DNA of 64,000 bases from Arthrobacter sp. N199823 (GTDB lineage: Bacteria; Actinomycetota; Actinomycetes; Actinomycetales; Micrococcaceae). Both the position numbers and the translations under genes were made by a program. The stretch spans positions 1 to 64,000 of the forward strand of contig NZ_PJIN01000013.1 of assembly GCF_002929705.1 (NCBI RefSeq). The letters are read 5' to 3'. This document shows positions 14,695 to 23,694 of the stretch, one piece after another (position 1 is the stretch's first letter; each line of letters begins with the position of its first letter). The notes under the pieces were generated by a model. It ran no database searches and had not been told where the DNA came from. It worked only from the letters and a program-made list of their open reading frames with translations.

Positions 14695-17600
14695 ATGTTT
14701 GATGTGCTGCTTGATTCTTACCGTGATCTTGCCGATTCGGAACGGATGAAAGGCAACTATTTTGAGCAGCTTGCCGCGAACTTCTTAGCGGCCGACGGAG
14801 TTCACGCTCTCCAGTACCGCAACGTGTGGCTTTGGAAGGATTGGCCGGACCGCGACGGACGTAAGGACAACGGGATTGACCTGGTCGCCGAACGCCAAGA
14901 TGGTGGTTTCACCGCTATCCAGTGCAAGTTCTATGTTGAGGGTCACCGCATCCAGAAGACGGATATTGATTCGTTTATTTCCGCCTCGGGTAAGCCACCG
15001 TTCACACACCGGCTGATCATTGACACGACCGGACGTGAATGGTCTGCAAATGCTGATGAAATGCTCGAGGGGCAGCACCTGCCGGTGCAGCGGATCGGTC
15101 TGTCAGATTTTCGCAACTCCAACATTGACTGGTCCACCTACGAACTCACTGACCCCGCCACCGCTCCACGGTTGTTCGACAAGAAGCAACTTCGCACGCA
15201 CCAGCATGAGGCTGTGGAGAAGGCCCTTGCTGGTTTCGAAGAGCATGACCGCGGGAAACTGATCATGGCCTGCGGCACGGGTAAGACCTTTACCGCTTTG
15301 AAGATCGCCGAACGCGTGGCAGAACGTGAAGGCCATGCACGCATCTTGTTCCTTGTGCCCTCTCTTGCCTTGATGTCTCAGTCATTGAAGGAATGGTCCG
15401 ATGAAACTTCGCTTGCCATGCACGCCTATGCGGTGTGCTCGGATACCAAGGTAGGTCGGCAAAAGAATTCTGATCTGACCGACGTCGCTCTCCATGACCT
15501 GCAGATTCCAGCCACCACTGACGGCCGGACTCTCGTTACGGCGATGGGACAGCGCGAGCTGGACGAGGGGATGACGGTGGTGTTCTCCACCTACCAATCC
15601 ATCGAAGCAGTATCAATTGCTCAAAAGGCCGGGCTGGCGGACTTTGACTTGGTGATCTGTGACGAGGCGCACCGTACCACCGGGGCGACCCTGGCAGGGA
15701 GCGATGAATCCAACTTCGTGAAAGTGCACGATAACGCAGTGATCGCTGCGAGCAAGCGCCTGTATATGACGGCTACCCCACGACTGTTCAATGACGCGAC
15801 GAAGGACAAGGCGCAGGAACGCGATGCGATCCTGTGCTCCATGGACGACGAGGCACTCTATGGGCCGGTGTTTTATCGGATCGGGTTCGGTGAGGCAGTG
15901 ACCAAGAAACTTCTGACCGATTACAAGGTTATGGTGTTGGGGGTTGATGAATCCCAGGTGGTTTCTAGCTTCCAAGGGCAGCTTGCCGACTCCAACATGG
16001 AGTTGCAGATCGATGACGTGGCGAAGCTGATTGGGTGCTGGAACGGTTTGGCTAAGCGCCGTTCGGGCATGCATGAAGTCTCCTTCGGCACCGATCTGGC
16101 GCCTATGCGCCGGGCCGTGGCATTCAACCGGGATATTAAGTCGTCCAAGCTGGTCGAAACCGAATTCCCGGAATTGGTGCAGGTCCACCTATCAAACCTG
16201 AGCAACGATGATCCGACCGATGACCTTCAGGTACAGGTCAAGCACGTTGATGGTGGGTTCAATGCAATCACCCGGGCAGAACGCCTGGACTGGCTCAAGG
16301 AAGACATCGACACCACTAACCCGGTGTGCCGAATTCTCACCAACGCCCGCTGCCTCACCGAAGGCGTCGATGTTCCTTCCCTGGATGCAGTGCTGTTTCT
16401 GAACCCGCGTAATTCCATGGTCGATGTGATCCAGGCCGTGGGACGAGTGATGCGCATTTCTGAGGGCAAGCAGTTCGGCTACATCATCTTGCCCATCGCC
16501 ATCCCCGAGGGGATGTCGACTTCCCAGGCACTTCAGGACAACAACCGCTACAAGGTGGTCTGGCAGGTTCTGCAAGCATTGCGCGCCCACGATGAGCGCA
16601 TGGATGCCTCGATTAACCAGATTGAACTCAACCACAAAGCCCCCGAGTCGATCCTCGTGGAAACCGTGGACTTGGTCCCCAAGAAGAAGGCAAAGACCAA
16701 CGTCGGAGGAAGCGCAGGAAATGAAGATTCCACCGGTTCCGGAGACACCACTACCGATGATTCAGGCTCCGAATACGAGCAACCGTCCCTCCAATTCCCT
16801 GTCGAGGAATGGAAAGACTCGGTCTATGCAAAGATCGTCGACAAATGCGGCAACCGCATGTACTGGGCCGACTGGTCTAAAGACATCGCAGACATTGCGA
16901 ACAAGCACATCGTCCTCATCAACGAACTCCTTGCCGGCGCCAACCCCGCCCACCGCAAAGCGTTCAATGACTTCGTTGAAGGCCTCCAAGAGAGCCTGAA
17001 CCCGGCCATCGACGAAGAGCAGGGCATTGAGATGCTCGCCCAGCATCTGGTCACCAAACCCGTGTTTGACGCGATGTTCCAAGACTCAAACTTCACCGAG
17101 CACAACCCTGTATCAGTGGCAATGCAAAACATCCTGGCCCAACTGGATGAGCACTCCGCATTTGAAAATGAACGAACCGGACTGGAAAAGTTCTACGCCT
17201 CAGTCCGCGCTCGGGTGAAGTCCATCGACAATGCCGAAGCCAAGCAAAAGATCATCCTCGAGCTCTACGACAACTTCTTCCGCAACGCCTTCCCTCGAGT
17301 GGCGGATCGCCTCGGCATCGTCTTCACCCCTGTCCCTGTGGTTGACTACATCTTGCGTTCGGCCGACGCCGCGCTGCGGCTGGAATTCGGCAAGTCCCTC
17401 TCCGACGAGGGTGTCTCCATTTTGGAGCCATTCGTCGGCACGGGCACCTTCGTCACCCGGCTCCTACAGTCCGGGCTGATCAAACCCGAAGACTTGCACC
17501 GCAAATACACTCAAGAGCTCTTTGCCAACGAAATCGTCTTGCTGAGCTACTACATCGCGGCGATCAACATCGAAACTGTTTACGCTGAGGAAGCAGCCAA

Positions 17601-19569
17601 ACACGGTATTGACCAGGGATATGTCCCCTTTGAAGGAATCGCGCTCACTGACACGTTCCAGTTGAACGAGACCGACGGGCAGATCCAATCCAGTGAATTC
17701 TTCCCCGAAAACCATGAACGGGTAAAGCGGCAAAAGAACGCTCCCATCAAGGTCATTGTCATGAACCCCCCTTACTCTGCCGGGCAATCCAGCGCGAACG
17801 ATGACAACCAAAACCAAAAATACCCGGTACTCGATGCGTCCGTCGCCGAAACATACGTGAGGCTGTCCACGGGCACGAACAAGAACAGTTTGTATGACTC
17901 CTACATCCGCGGAATCCGGTGGGCGTCCAACCGTATCCAGGGCGACGGGGTAATTGCCTTTGTGTCCAATGGTTCTTTCATTGACGGCAACACCGCAGAC
18001 GGTATCCGCAAAACCTTCGCCCACGAATTCAGCCGCATCTTCATTTACAACCTACGGGGCAACGCGCGAACCTCGGGCGAACAACGACGCAAGGAATCGG
18101 GCAACGTCTTCCAAGAAGGTTCGCGCACCCAGGTGGCCATGGCCATCTTGATCAAGAACACCACACACAGTGGTCCCGCAGATATCCAATACCGCGACAT
18201 CGGCGACTATCTCACCCGGGAGCAAAAACTCGACATCCTCAGCTTCGAGCAGTCCCTGGAGAGCACCGATTGGGAAACCATCACCCCTAACGAACATGGG
18301 GACTGGATCAACCACCGAGACGAAAAATACGAGACTTACCAGCCCATCGGCGACAAGACCACCAAGGGCAAAGTTAACACCCCGGGCATCTTTGAAAATT
18401 ATTCATCCGGCCTCAAAACAAACCGGGACGCTTGGTGCTACAACTTCAGTAAGCAAGCCGTTGAATCAAATTTGCGTAGGATGATTGATTTCTACAATCA
18501 TGAACTGAGCAGATTCAAGGCCCTAGAAACAAATTTTGATGATGCTGCCGCTTTGGCATTCATTGACAAAGATCCGACCAGAATCAGTTGGGACAGGTCA
18601 CTACGCACCGAGCTCCGCCGACTGCGAAGCATGGAAATTGATTTGAGCCGGAGCCGAATAGGGCAGTACCGGCCCTTCTCGAAGCAATGGGTCTATTTCG
18701 CTAAGGAACTTAACAACGATCAGAGCCAGCTGCCGAAACTATTTCCAACGCCAAACCACGAGAACATCGCCATTGTCACCTCGGTTGAGAAGAGCAAGAA
18801 TCCAAGTTCATTGGTAGTTCGAGATCTTCCAGACCTTCACCTCGTGGGCGATGCTCAAACGTTCAGCCTCTTCAGCTATGAACCGGTCGTGGCGATGCCA
18901 CAAAGTGGCTTGTTTGATGAGGTCGATCCTGATGTTTTCGATGGGTATCGCCGCAAAGACAACATTACGGACGCAACGTTGTCTTCTTACCGAGGTTTCT
19001 ATGAAGACCTTACGATTGCAAAAATAGACATTTTCTTCTACATCTATGGGTTGCTTCACAATTCAGACTACAAAGAGCAGTACAGAGCAGATCTGGCAAA
19101 GATGTTGCCGCGTATCCCTAAAGCCAAGGATTTCTGGGGTTTCAGCACGGCTGGTCGTAAACTATCTGACCTGCACCTAAGCTACGAAACGGTCGAGCCT
19201 TACCCGCTAGAGGAAATCACCTCGGGAACGACCAGTGATGAGTACGAGTTCTACAGAGTTACGAAGCTCTCGTTCGGGAGCCGTAAGGACCGCACCAAGA
19301 TCATCTACAACAACAACGTCACCTTGGCCGGCATCCCCGAGGAAGTCTTTGAGTACCAGGTCAACGGGAAATCAGCCTTGGAATGGATCTTGGAACGCTA
19401 CCAAGTCACCACGCCTAGGGATTCACAGATCACCAACGATCCGAACAATTATTCAAGGGAAATTGGGGATCCTCGCTACATCATTGACTTGATCAAGCGG
19501 ATTGTCACTGTATCGATAGACACCAATAAGATCGTCGCCGGTTTGCCCGCCTTTAAGGTTGCCGAGTAG
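14695..19569 (+). CDS. Type ISP restriction-modification enzyme (single polypeptide)
   Basis: About 1624 residues combining every step of restriction: an Mrr-like PD-(D/E)XK nuclease (D62 in NGIDLVAE, Q76-K78 in IQCKFY), an SF2 motor (Walker A GTGKT at 194-198, DEAH at 323-326, motif VI-like QAVGRVMR), a helical coupler, a gamma-class N6-adenine methylase (motif I EPFVGTGTF from 911, motif IV NPPY at 1024-1027) and a C-terminal target-recognition domain from about residue 1240. This is the LlaGI/LlaBIII architecture and length. One strand of the target is methylated and cleavage follows translocation. A TTG at 14686 with GGGGG upstream is an alternative start. The 3' part (about 18370-19250) is visibly more AT-rich, as if the recognition domain had been exchanged. 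Single gene. Confidence 0.92.
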   Translation: MFDVLLDSYRDLADSERMKGNYFEQLAANFLAADGVHALQYRNVWLWKDWPDRDGRKDNGIDLVAERQDGGFTAIQCKFYVEGHRIQKTDIDSFISASGKPPFTHRLIIDTTGREWSANADEMLEGQHLPVQRIGLSDFRNSNIDWSTYELTDPATAPRLFDKKQLRTHQHEAVEKALAGFEEHDRGKLIMACGTGKTFTALKIAERVAEREGHARILFLVPSLALMSQSLKEWSDETSLAMHAYAVCSDTKVGRQKNSDLTDVALHDLQIPATTDGRTLVTAMGQRELDEGMTVVFSTYQSIEAVSIAQKAGLADFDLVICDEAHRTTGATLAGSDESNFVKVHDNAVIAASKRLYMTATPRLFNDATKDKAQERDAILCSMDDEALYGPVFYRIGFGEAVTKKLLTDYKVMVLGVDESQVVSSFQGQLADSNMELQIDDVAKLIGCWNGLAKRRSGMHEVSFGTDLAPMRRAVAFNRDIKSSKLVETEFPELVQVHLSNLSNDDPTDDLQVQVKHVDGGFNAITRAERLDWLKEDIDTTNPVCRILTNARCLTEGVDVPSLDAVLFLNPRNSMVDVIQAVGRVMRISEGKQFGYIILPIAIPEGMSTSQALQDNNRYKVVWQVLQALRAHDERMDASINQIELNHKAPESILVETVDLVPKKKAKTNVGGSAGNEDSTGSGDTTTDDSGSEYEQPSLQFPVEEWKDSVYAKIVDKCGNRMYWADWSKDIADIANKHIVLINELLAGANPAHRKAFNDFVEGLQESLNPAIDEEQGIEMLAQHLVTKPVFDAMFQDSNFTEHNPVSVAMQNILAQLDEHSAFENERTGLEKFYASVRARVKSIDNAEAKQKIILELYDNFFRNAFPRVADRLGIVFTPVPVVDYILRSADAALRLEFGKSLSDEGVSILEPFVGTGTFVTRLLQSGLIKPEDLHRKYTQELFANEIVLLSYYIAAINIETVYAEEAAKHGIDQGYVPFEGIALTDTFQLNETDGQIQSSEFFPENHERVKRQKNAPIKVIVMNPPYSAGQSSANDDNQNQKYPVLDASVAETYVRLSTGTNKNSLYDSYIRGIRWASNRIQGDGVIAFVSNGSFIDGNTADGIRKTFAHEFSRIFIYNLRGNARTSGEQRRKESGNVFQEGSRTQVAMAILIKNTTHSGPADIQYRDIGDYLTREQKLDILSFEQSLESTDWETITPNEHGDWINHRDEKYETYQPIGDKTTKGKVNTPGIFENYSSGLKTNRDAWCYNFSKQAVESNLRRMIDFYNHELSRFKALETNFDDAAALAFIDKDPTRISWDRSLRTELRRLRSMEIDLSRSRIGQYRPFSKQWVYFAKELNNDQSQLPKLFPTPNHENIAIVTSVEKSKNPSSLVVRDLPDLHLVGDAQTFSLFSYEPVVAMPQSGLFDEVDPDVFDGYRRKDNITDATLSSYRGFYEDLTIAKIDIFFYIYGLLHNSDYKEQYRADLAKMLPRIPKAKDFWGFSTAGRKLSDLHLSYETVEPYPLEEITSGTTSDEYEFYRVTKLSFGSRKDRTKIIYNNNVTLAGIPEEVFEYQVNGKSALEWILERYQVTTPRDSQITNDPNNYSREIGDPRYIIDLIKRIVTVSIDTNKIVAGLPAFKVAE

Positions 19570-19719
19570 TGGCCCTAGTCGCAAAATGAGTCATAAGGAA
19601 TATCTATTCCACAACCATGTGAACATCATTCTGTACTCGGCTCAAACTAGTCGCGTCGCACTCCTTGAAGCACCACTTAGCGATTACAGAGCGCCACAAA
19701 AGAGAGCGATTACATCCAC

Positions 19720-19737
19720 CCCATACCCGGGTATGGG
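19720..19737. promoter_or_regulatory. 18-bp palindrome upstream of the desaturase
   Basis: CCCATACCCGGGTATGGG, a perfect palindrome 120 bases before the desaturase start, in a 287-bp gap with no gene. It could be an operator for the desaturase gene; the lack of a T-run argues against a terminator. Confidence 0.45.
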
Positions 19738-19856
19738 TTCAAGGTGGCTCCCGGGTGTGATGTGCGCGGCATGGCTTGTCCGTAACCTTGAAGGTAGATT
19801 CAGACTTTTTCGTTTACGTGATGATTGGGCATCCGTGAGGCACCAAGAGGAGCACA

Positions 19857-20981
19857 ATGTCATCCGCAACGCTCGACTCGATCGATCTATTGAACGAGAC
19901 GCCGGCCGAAAAGGCTGCGCGGAAACGTCCTGCCCGTGATCGCCATGTCACAGACTTCATTGCGCTGACCGAGCAGGTCCGTGCAGCTGGCCTCATGGAG
20001 CGCGACATCAAGTGGTACGTGTTGCGGATCGTCCGCCAGAGCATTGGCTACTTGGCCGTGCTGGCGTTGTTCCTGACACTGGGACAGAGCTGGTGGCAGA
20101 TGGTTACCGCAGTGCTGTTTGCTTTCATGTGTACCCAGACCGCCTTCATTTCACATGACGCGGCGCACCGTCAGGTGTTCGCCTCAGCCAAGAAGAACGC
20201 TTGGCTGGCCCGCATTGCCGGCAATCTGTTCGTGGGCCTGTCCTACGGCTGGTGGATGAACAAGCACGGTAAGCACCACCTGAACCCGAACAAGATCGGC
20301 GTGGATGGCGATATCGATCCCGGCGCGCTCGTGTTTGACCCCGAGAACGCCGCCAAGCGGACCGGCTTTGCCAAGTGGTTTGCCCGCCGTCAGGGTGCCT
20401 TCTTCTTCCCGCTGTTGACCCTCGCCGCGCTTGATCTGCACATCGCCGCCGTAAAGCGCGTGCTTGACCTCAAGCAGGTCGTACCCGAGCGCACCGCGGA
20501 GATCGGGCTGCTCGTAGTCCGTCTGGTGCTGCTCCCCGCTTTCACGGTCTGGTTCCTTGGTTGGGGCATCGGCCTGGCCTTCGTCGCCGTGCAGATCATG
20601 GGCTTGGGTCTGTACATGGGTTGCGCGTTCGCCCCGAACCACAAGGGCATGCCGCTGGTCCCCAAGGACGTCAAGATCGACTTCATGCGCCGTCAGACGC
20701 TCATGAGTCGCAACATCTCAGGTGGTTGGTGGGTTGATGTTGGCATGGGTGGCTTGAACTACCAGATCGAACACCACCTGTTCCCCACCATGTCCTCCAA
20801 GAACCTGAAGGCCGTCCAGCCCATGGTCCGCGAGTACTGCGCAGAACGCAACATCGCGTACACGGAAACCACGCTGGGCCAGTCGTACATGATCGTGATG
20901 CGCTACCTGAACCGGGTTGGCCTGGGCCAGCGCGATCCCTTCGAGTGCCCCATCACAGCGAGCATGCGCACCGCCCGCTAA
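19857..20981 (+). CDS. Membrane fatty-acid (acyl-CoA) desaturase
   Basis: 374 residues. The three histidine boxes of di-iron membrane desaturases are present: HDAAHR near residue 100, HGKHH near residue 138 and QIEHH near residue 304. Four to five hydrophobic helices (IGYLAVLALFLTL, MVTAVLFAFM, LLTLAALDLHIAAV, VRLVLLPAFTVWFLGWGIGL) place it in the cytoplasmic membrane, where it would introduce a cis double bond into acyl chains using ferredoxin or a reductase. The family resembles actinobacterial DesA3/linoleoyl-CoA desaturases. ATG at 19857 has AGAGGAG upstream. It stands alone between a palindrome and a strong hairpin, as cargo that could alter membrane fluidity. Confidence 0.9.
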   Translation: MSSATLDSIDLLNETPAEKAARKRPARDRHVTDFIALTEQVRAAGLMERDIKWYVLRIVRQSIGYLAVLALFLTLGQSWWQMVTAVLFAFMCTQTAFISHDAAHRQVFASAKKNAWLARIAGNLFVGLSYGWWMNKHGKHHLNPNKIGVDGDIDPGALVFDPENAAKRTGFAKWFARRQGAFFFPLLTLAALDLHIAAVKRVLDLKQVVPERTAEIGLLVVRLVLLPAFTVWFLGWGIGLAFVAVQIMGLGLYMGCAFAPNHKGMPLVPKDVKIDFMRRQTLMSRNISGGWWVDVGMGGLNYQIEHHLFPTMSSKNLKAVQPMVREYCAERNIAYTETTLGQSYMIVMRYLNRVGLGQRDPFECPITASMRTAR

Positions 20982-20991
20982 CAACGTTTCC

Positions 20992-21061
20992 AACTGGCCC
21001 GCAGTAGTGGTCGAAAAATCGTGATTTCGCGGTGTTTTTCGACCACTACTGCGGGCCAGTT
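20992..21061. terminator. Perfect 27-bp stem hairpin, bidirectional terminator
   Basis: AACTGGCCCGCAGTAGTGG then TCGAAAAA pairs exactly with its complement across a 16-base loop (left arm 20992-21018, right arm 21035-21061). The A-run/T-run flanks the loop rather than following the stem, so on either strand the U-rich part is internal. It lies 10 bases after the desaturase stop. The unusual length suggests a mobile REP-like element or a terminator. Confidence 0.65.
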
Positions 21062-21227
21062 CTGTGGGGGATAGATTTGGGGCCAGAGACTCTATACGCA
21101 TGGCGCGCACTAAGGCCGAAGTGTGTTCTTCGTCACATTCTTTCGCGCTGAGCGTTTCATCTATTACATTTATCTTATCTGCCACACAGAAGCGAGGAGG
21201 GCCTCGCAACTCCCAGGAGGAGAGACA

Positions 21228-21683
21228 ATGCAGACGATTAGAGCGCAAGAAACAGTGCAGACCATCCGAGCGCAAGACGTTGAACGTGAAGAAATTAATG
21301 AAGTCGAACGAGTGCTGGCGACGTTGCCTAACTCGGAGTTGGCTCATCATCTCCAACACATCCTGCGATCGGTACGCCGAGGTTTTGACCTCAACGTCAT
21401 CTCCCGAGACGGAAAGCTGACACCAAAACAAGCAGCTGAGATACTGCAGGTCAGTCGTCCTCACGTCATGGCTCTAATAAAGCGTGGAGAACTTTCAGCA
21501 GAGATCGTTGGCCAACGTGACCGCCGCATTCCTCTATCGGAAATCACGGATTTTCTGAAACGCAAGGAGCGTGCCTCCCACGACGTTGCTGCTTCCTTCG
21601 CCCGTCGCGATTCGTCTAAGCGTGCCCTGGTTGCACGAAGCGCAGGCGTTGACCCGGATCGCGCAAAGTCCTTGGGCTACTGA
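21228..21683 (+). CDS. Excisionase-family HTH DNA-binding protein (antitoxin-like)
   Basis: 151 residues. Residues 65-120 (GKLTPKQAAEILQVSRPHVM then ALIKRGELSAEIVGQRDRRI) form the winged helix of the excisionase/MerR-like family often found in antitoxins paired with PIN-domain toxins. The N-terminal helix (EVERVLATLPNSELAHHLQH) would dimerise. The ATG at 21228 follows AGGAGGAGAGACA. No toxin gene follows: the next gene is convergent. It is either an orphan antitoxin or a simple regulator. Confidence 0.7.
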   Translation: MQTIRAQETVQTIRAQDVEREEINEVERVLATLPNSELAHHLQHILRSVRRGFDLNVISRDGKLTPKQAAEILQVSRPHVMALIKRGELSAEIVGQRDRRIPLSEITDFLKRKERASHDVAASFARRDSSKRALVARSAGVDPDRAKSLGY

Positions 21684-21685
21684 AT

Positions 21686-22795
21686 TCACCCTGCGCTCCC
21701 AGGCGTCCTTTGCCTAAGGAACCTGTGAACCGCGGATGCTTCCGGGAGCGCATCTAAGCACTCCTCACAAATGGGGAAACCGTCAGGAACTCTGGAACTA
21801 ACAAACCAAAACCCGCATACCGACCGAATGGCCCGCTTCTCGACGACTGATGCCACTATCTCGGTGCGAGTGACGTAATGGGCAGACTGGGTTGCCTGTG
21901 GTTCTTTGGGCGCTTCTTCCGTCTCCTCATCGGATTCTGCCGAGTAGATCAGTTGAGACGCCCGTGCGACCGAAATGAAATACGAAAAACACAGGTCACC
22001 GTTCTTGCTGTAGTACCCGGCGTCTTTGGTCCACCTCTCTTCGTCTGGGTCTATAACAGGCAAAACTGCAGACAGGATTAGATCCTTAAGGATCTCGTCA
22101 ACCTTCCAGGGCTCAAATGAGATCCCTAGTTCGATTGCGTCGTCTTGCTCCTTATGCGCTTCGTCGAAGCTGCAGTCCTCGTCGCTGTCTCGCATGACAG
22201 TCAGAGTGATATTTGCGTTCAAGCCATCTACGCCCGCGGGAAGCAGATCCTTGGGTGGCTCCGGAATGAGTTTGGTTATCTCGGAACCCTCTGCGCCTTC
22301 TGAAAGGTATGCCTCACGGAAGAGATCCAGCATTGTCCGAACCATCTCACGTTGCCAATTTTTGATAGCGGCGTTGGTTTCGTCTTCCTTGAGTTTGATT
22401 TCGTGGATGGTTATGTCATCTTCTGAGGGCTCTAGGTACTGTTTGCGCTTGAAGGCGTTCGGAGCGCTGGCGTGGAACTTATCGTGGGTATCGGCGAAAA
22501 CAGCCCATGTCGTGCCATGCATGTTGATCATGGCAGTACGCCAACCAGGTCCCTTGCTTGTGTCTCTCGCTTCGACGACTTTGTAGCCGGCCGTCCTGGT
22601 TGATCCCTTGTGCTCCTCATATTTGTCGCTGGCGGGGTTATCGGAAAAGCCTTGACACACCTGAATTGCCGGATGTCCCAGTTGACTGAAGGGGGGCATC
22701 TCGCTCCATGCGCTACTGGCAACGAGCGCTTCATGACGCTTGTCGGTCCAGCCGTGCTTGAGGCTAGCGAGTAGACGGAATGTAGGCCAGGTCAT
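21686..22795 (-). CDS. Hypothetical protein with C-terminal Cys motif
   Basis: 369 residues, convergent with the preceding gene (2-base gap). The N-terminal part is acidic and mixed alpha/beta with HGTTWAVFADTHDKFHA and an aspartate-rich middle. The last 60 residues, TRTEIVASVVEKRAIRSVCG then FWFVSSRVPDGFPICEECLD, resemble the zinc-ribbon-like tail of DUF3039 proteins (CG..W.P.RDP..FP.C..C), although only C..C plus one upstream Cys remain. No enzyme motif recognised. Similar orphan genes sit in variable parts of actinobacterial plasmids; a defence role is possible but unproven. Confidence 0.55.
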   Translation of the reverse strand: MTWPTFRLLASLKHGWTDKRHEALVASSAWSEMPPFSQLGHPAIQVCQGFSDNPASDKYEEHKGSTRTAGYKVVEARDTSKGPGWRTAMINMHGTTWAVFADTHDKFHASAPNAFKRKQYLEPSEDDITIHEIKLKEDETNAAIKNWQREMVRTMLDLFREAYLSEGAEGSEITKLIPEPPKDLLPAGVDGLNANITLTVMRDSDEDCSFDEAHKEQDDAIELGISFEPWKVDEILKDLILSAVLPVIDPDEERWTKDAGYYSKNGDLCFSYFISVARASQLIYSAESDEETEEAPKEPQATQSAHYVTRTEIVASVVEKRAIRSVCGFWFVSSRVPDGFPICEECLDALPEASAVHRFLRQRTPGSAG

Positions 22796-23038
22796 CGTAC
22801 TAATCTACTTCGTCAGTCAGACACTTCTCCTCGCGACCGCCTTATTCCGCCTTTTCTGTTGTGTATTCCACTCGTGTGGCTGACGGGGCAGTTCAATAAC
22901 GACCGTTTTAGATAGACCGGCCCGCCCATTCTGGACGAGGCCGGTTTATTAGGGCTAGAGTATGTCATAACTCGACTACGAAAACTAAATGCGTCAAAGA
23001 TAGGCGCGGACCGTTTTTGACCAGGAAGGACAAGGGTC

Positions 23039-23629
23039 ATGAACTTGATTGGCTACGCCAGAGTTAGCACGACTGAGCAGTCGCTAGATTCGCAATTGGA
23101 CGCTTTGGACCAGGCGGGGACGTTCAAAGTCTTTTTTGACAAGGCTTCGGGGGCGACGCAGGAGCGCCCAGGGTGGGAGGAATGCAGGGCGTACTTGCAG
23201 CCCGGAAACATTCTGGTGGTCAACGATCTGACAAGGCTTGGTCGCAGCGCGGCAGACCTTGCCAATATCGTTGCTTCACTATCTGAACAGAATGTAGGGT
23301 TCCGCTCCTTGAAGGAGCCCTATTTAGATACGTCCACATCTCACGGATTGATGATCTTCCAGATATTTTCTGCTCTCGCCGAGTACGAGAGGAACAGGCT
23401 CAGGGAGCGGACGATGGACGGACTTATAGCCGCCAAAGCTAGAGGCCGAATAGGGGGCCGGCCTACGAAGATGACGCCAGATAAAGCGGCGACAGCTCAC
23501 CGAATGAGAGGAGAAAAACGCACCATCAAGGCCATTGCAGAAACAATTGATGTCAGTGAGTCCACAGTGGTCAGAGAGCTAGCCAAGGAACGCAAGTCGC
23601 TGAGAGAAAGCACGGCAAAGACGCCATAA
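23039..23629 (+). CDS. Serine recombinase/resolvase
   Basis: 196 residues: LIGYARVSTTEQSLDSQ (nucleophile Ser10), VVNDLTRLGRSAADLANIV, FSALAEYERNRLRERTMDGL and a C-terminal helix-turn-helix TIKAIAETIDVSESTVVREL. Length and layout are those of a small resolvase/invertase. It differs strongly from the two TnpR copies. Its ATG follows AAGGACAAGG. The 240 bp upstream contain no gene and would be the place for its res site. Likely a plasmid multimer resolvase or a relic of another transposon. Confidence 0.88.
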   Translation: MNLIGYARVSTTEQSLDSQLDALDQAGTFKVFFDKASGATQERPGWEECRAYLQPGNILVVNDLTRLGRSAADLANIVASLSEQNVGFRSLKEPYLDTSTSHGLMIFQIFSALAEYERNRLRERTMDGLIAAKARGRIGGRPTKMTPDKAATAHRMRGEKRTIKAIAETIDVSESTVVRELAKERKSLRESTAKTP

Positions 23630-23694
23630 AGCAGCAGAAAATCAACCCTCCCCGCTACCGTGGTACCAGTATCCGTTGAATAGGGGACCCGGTC

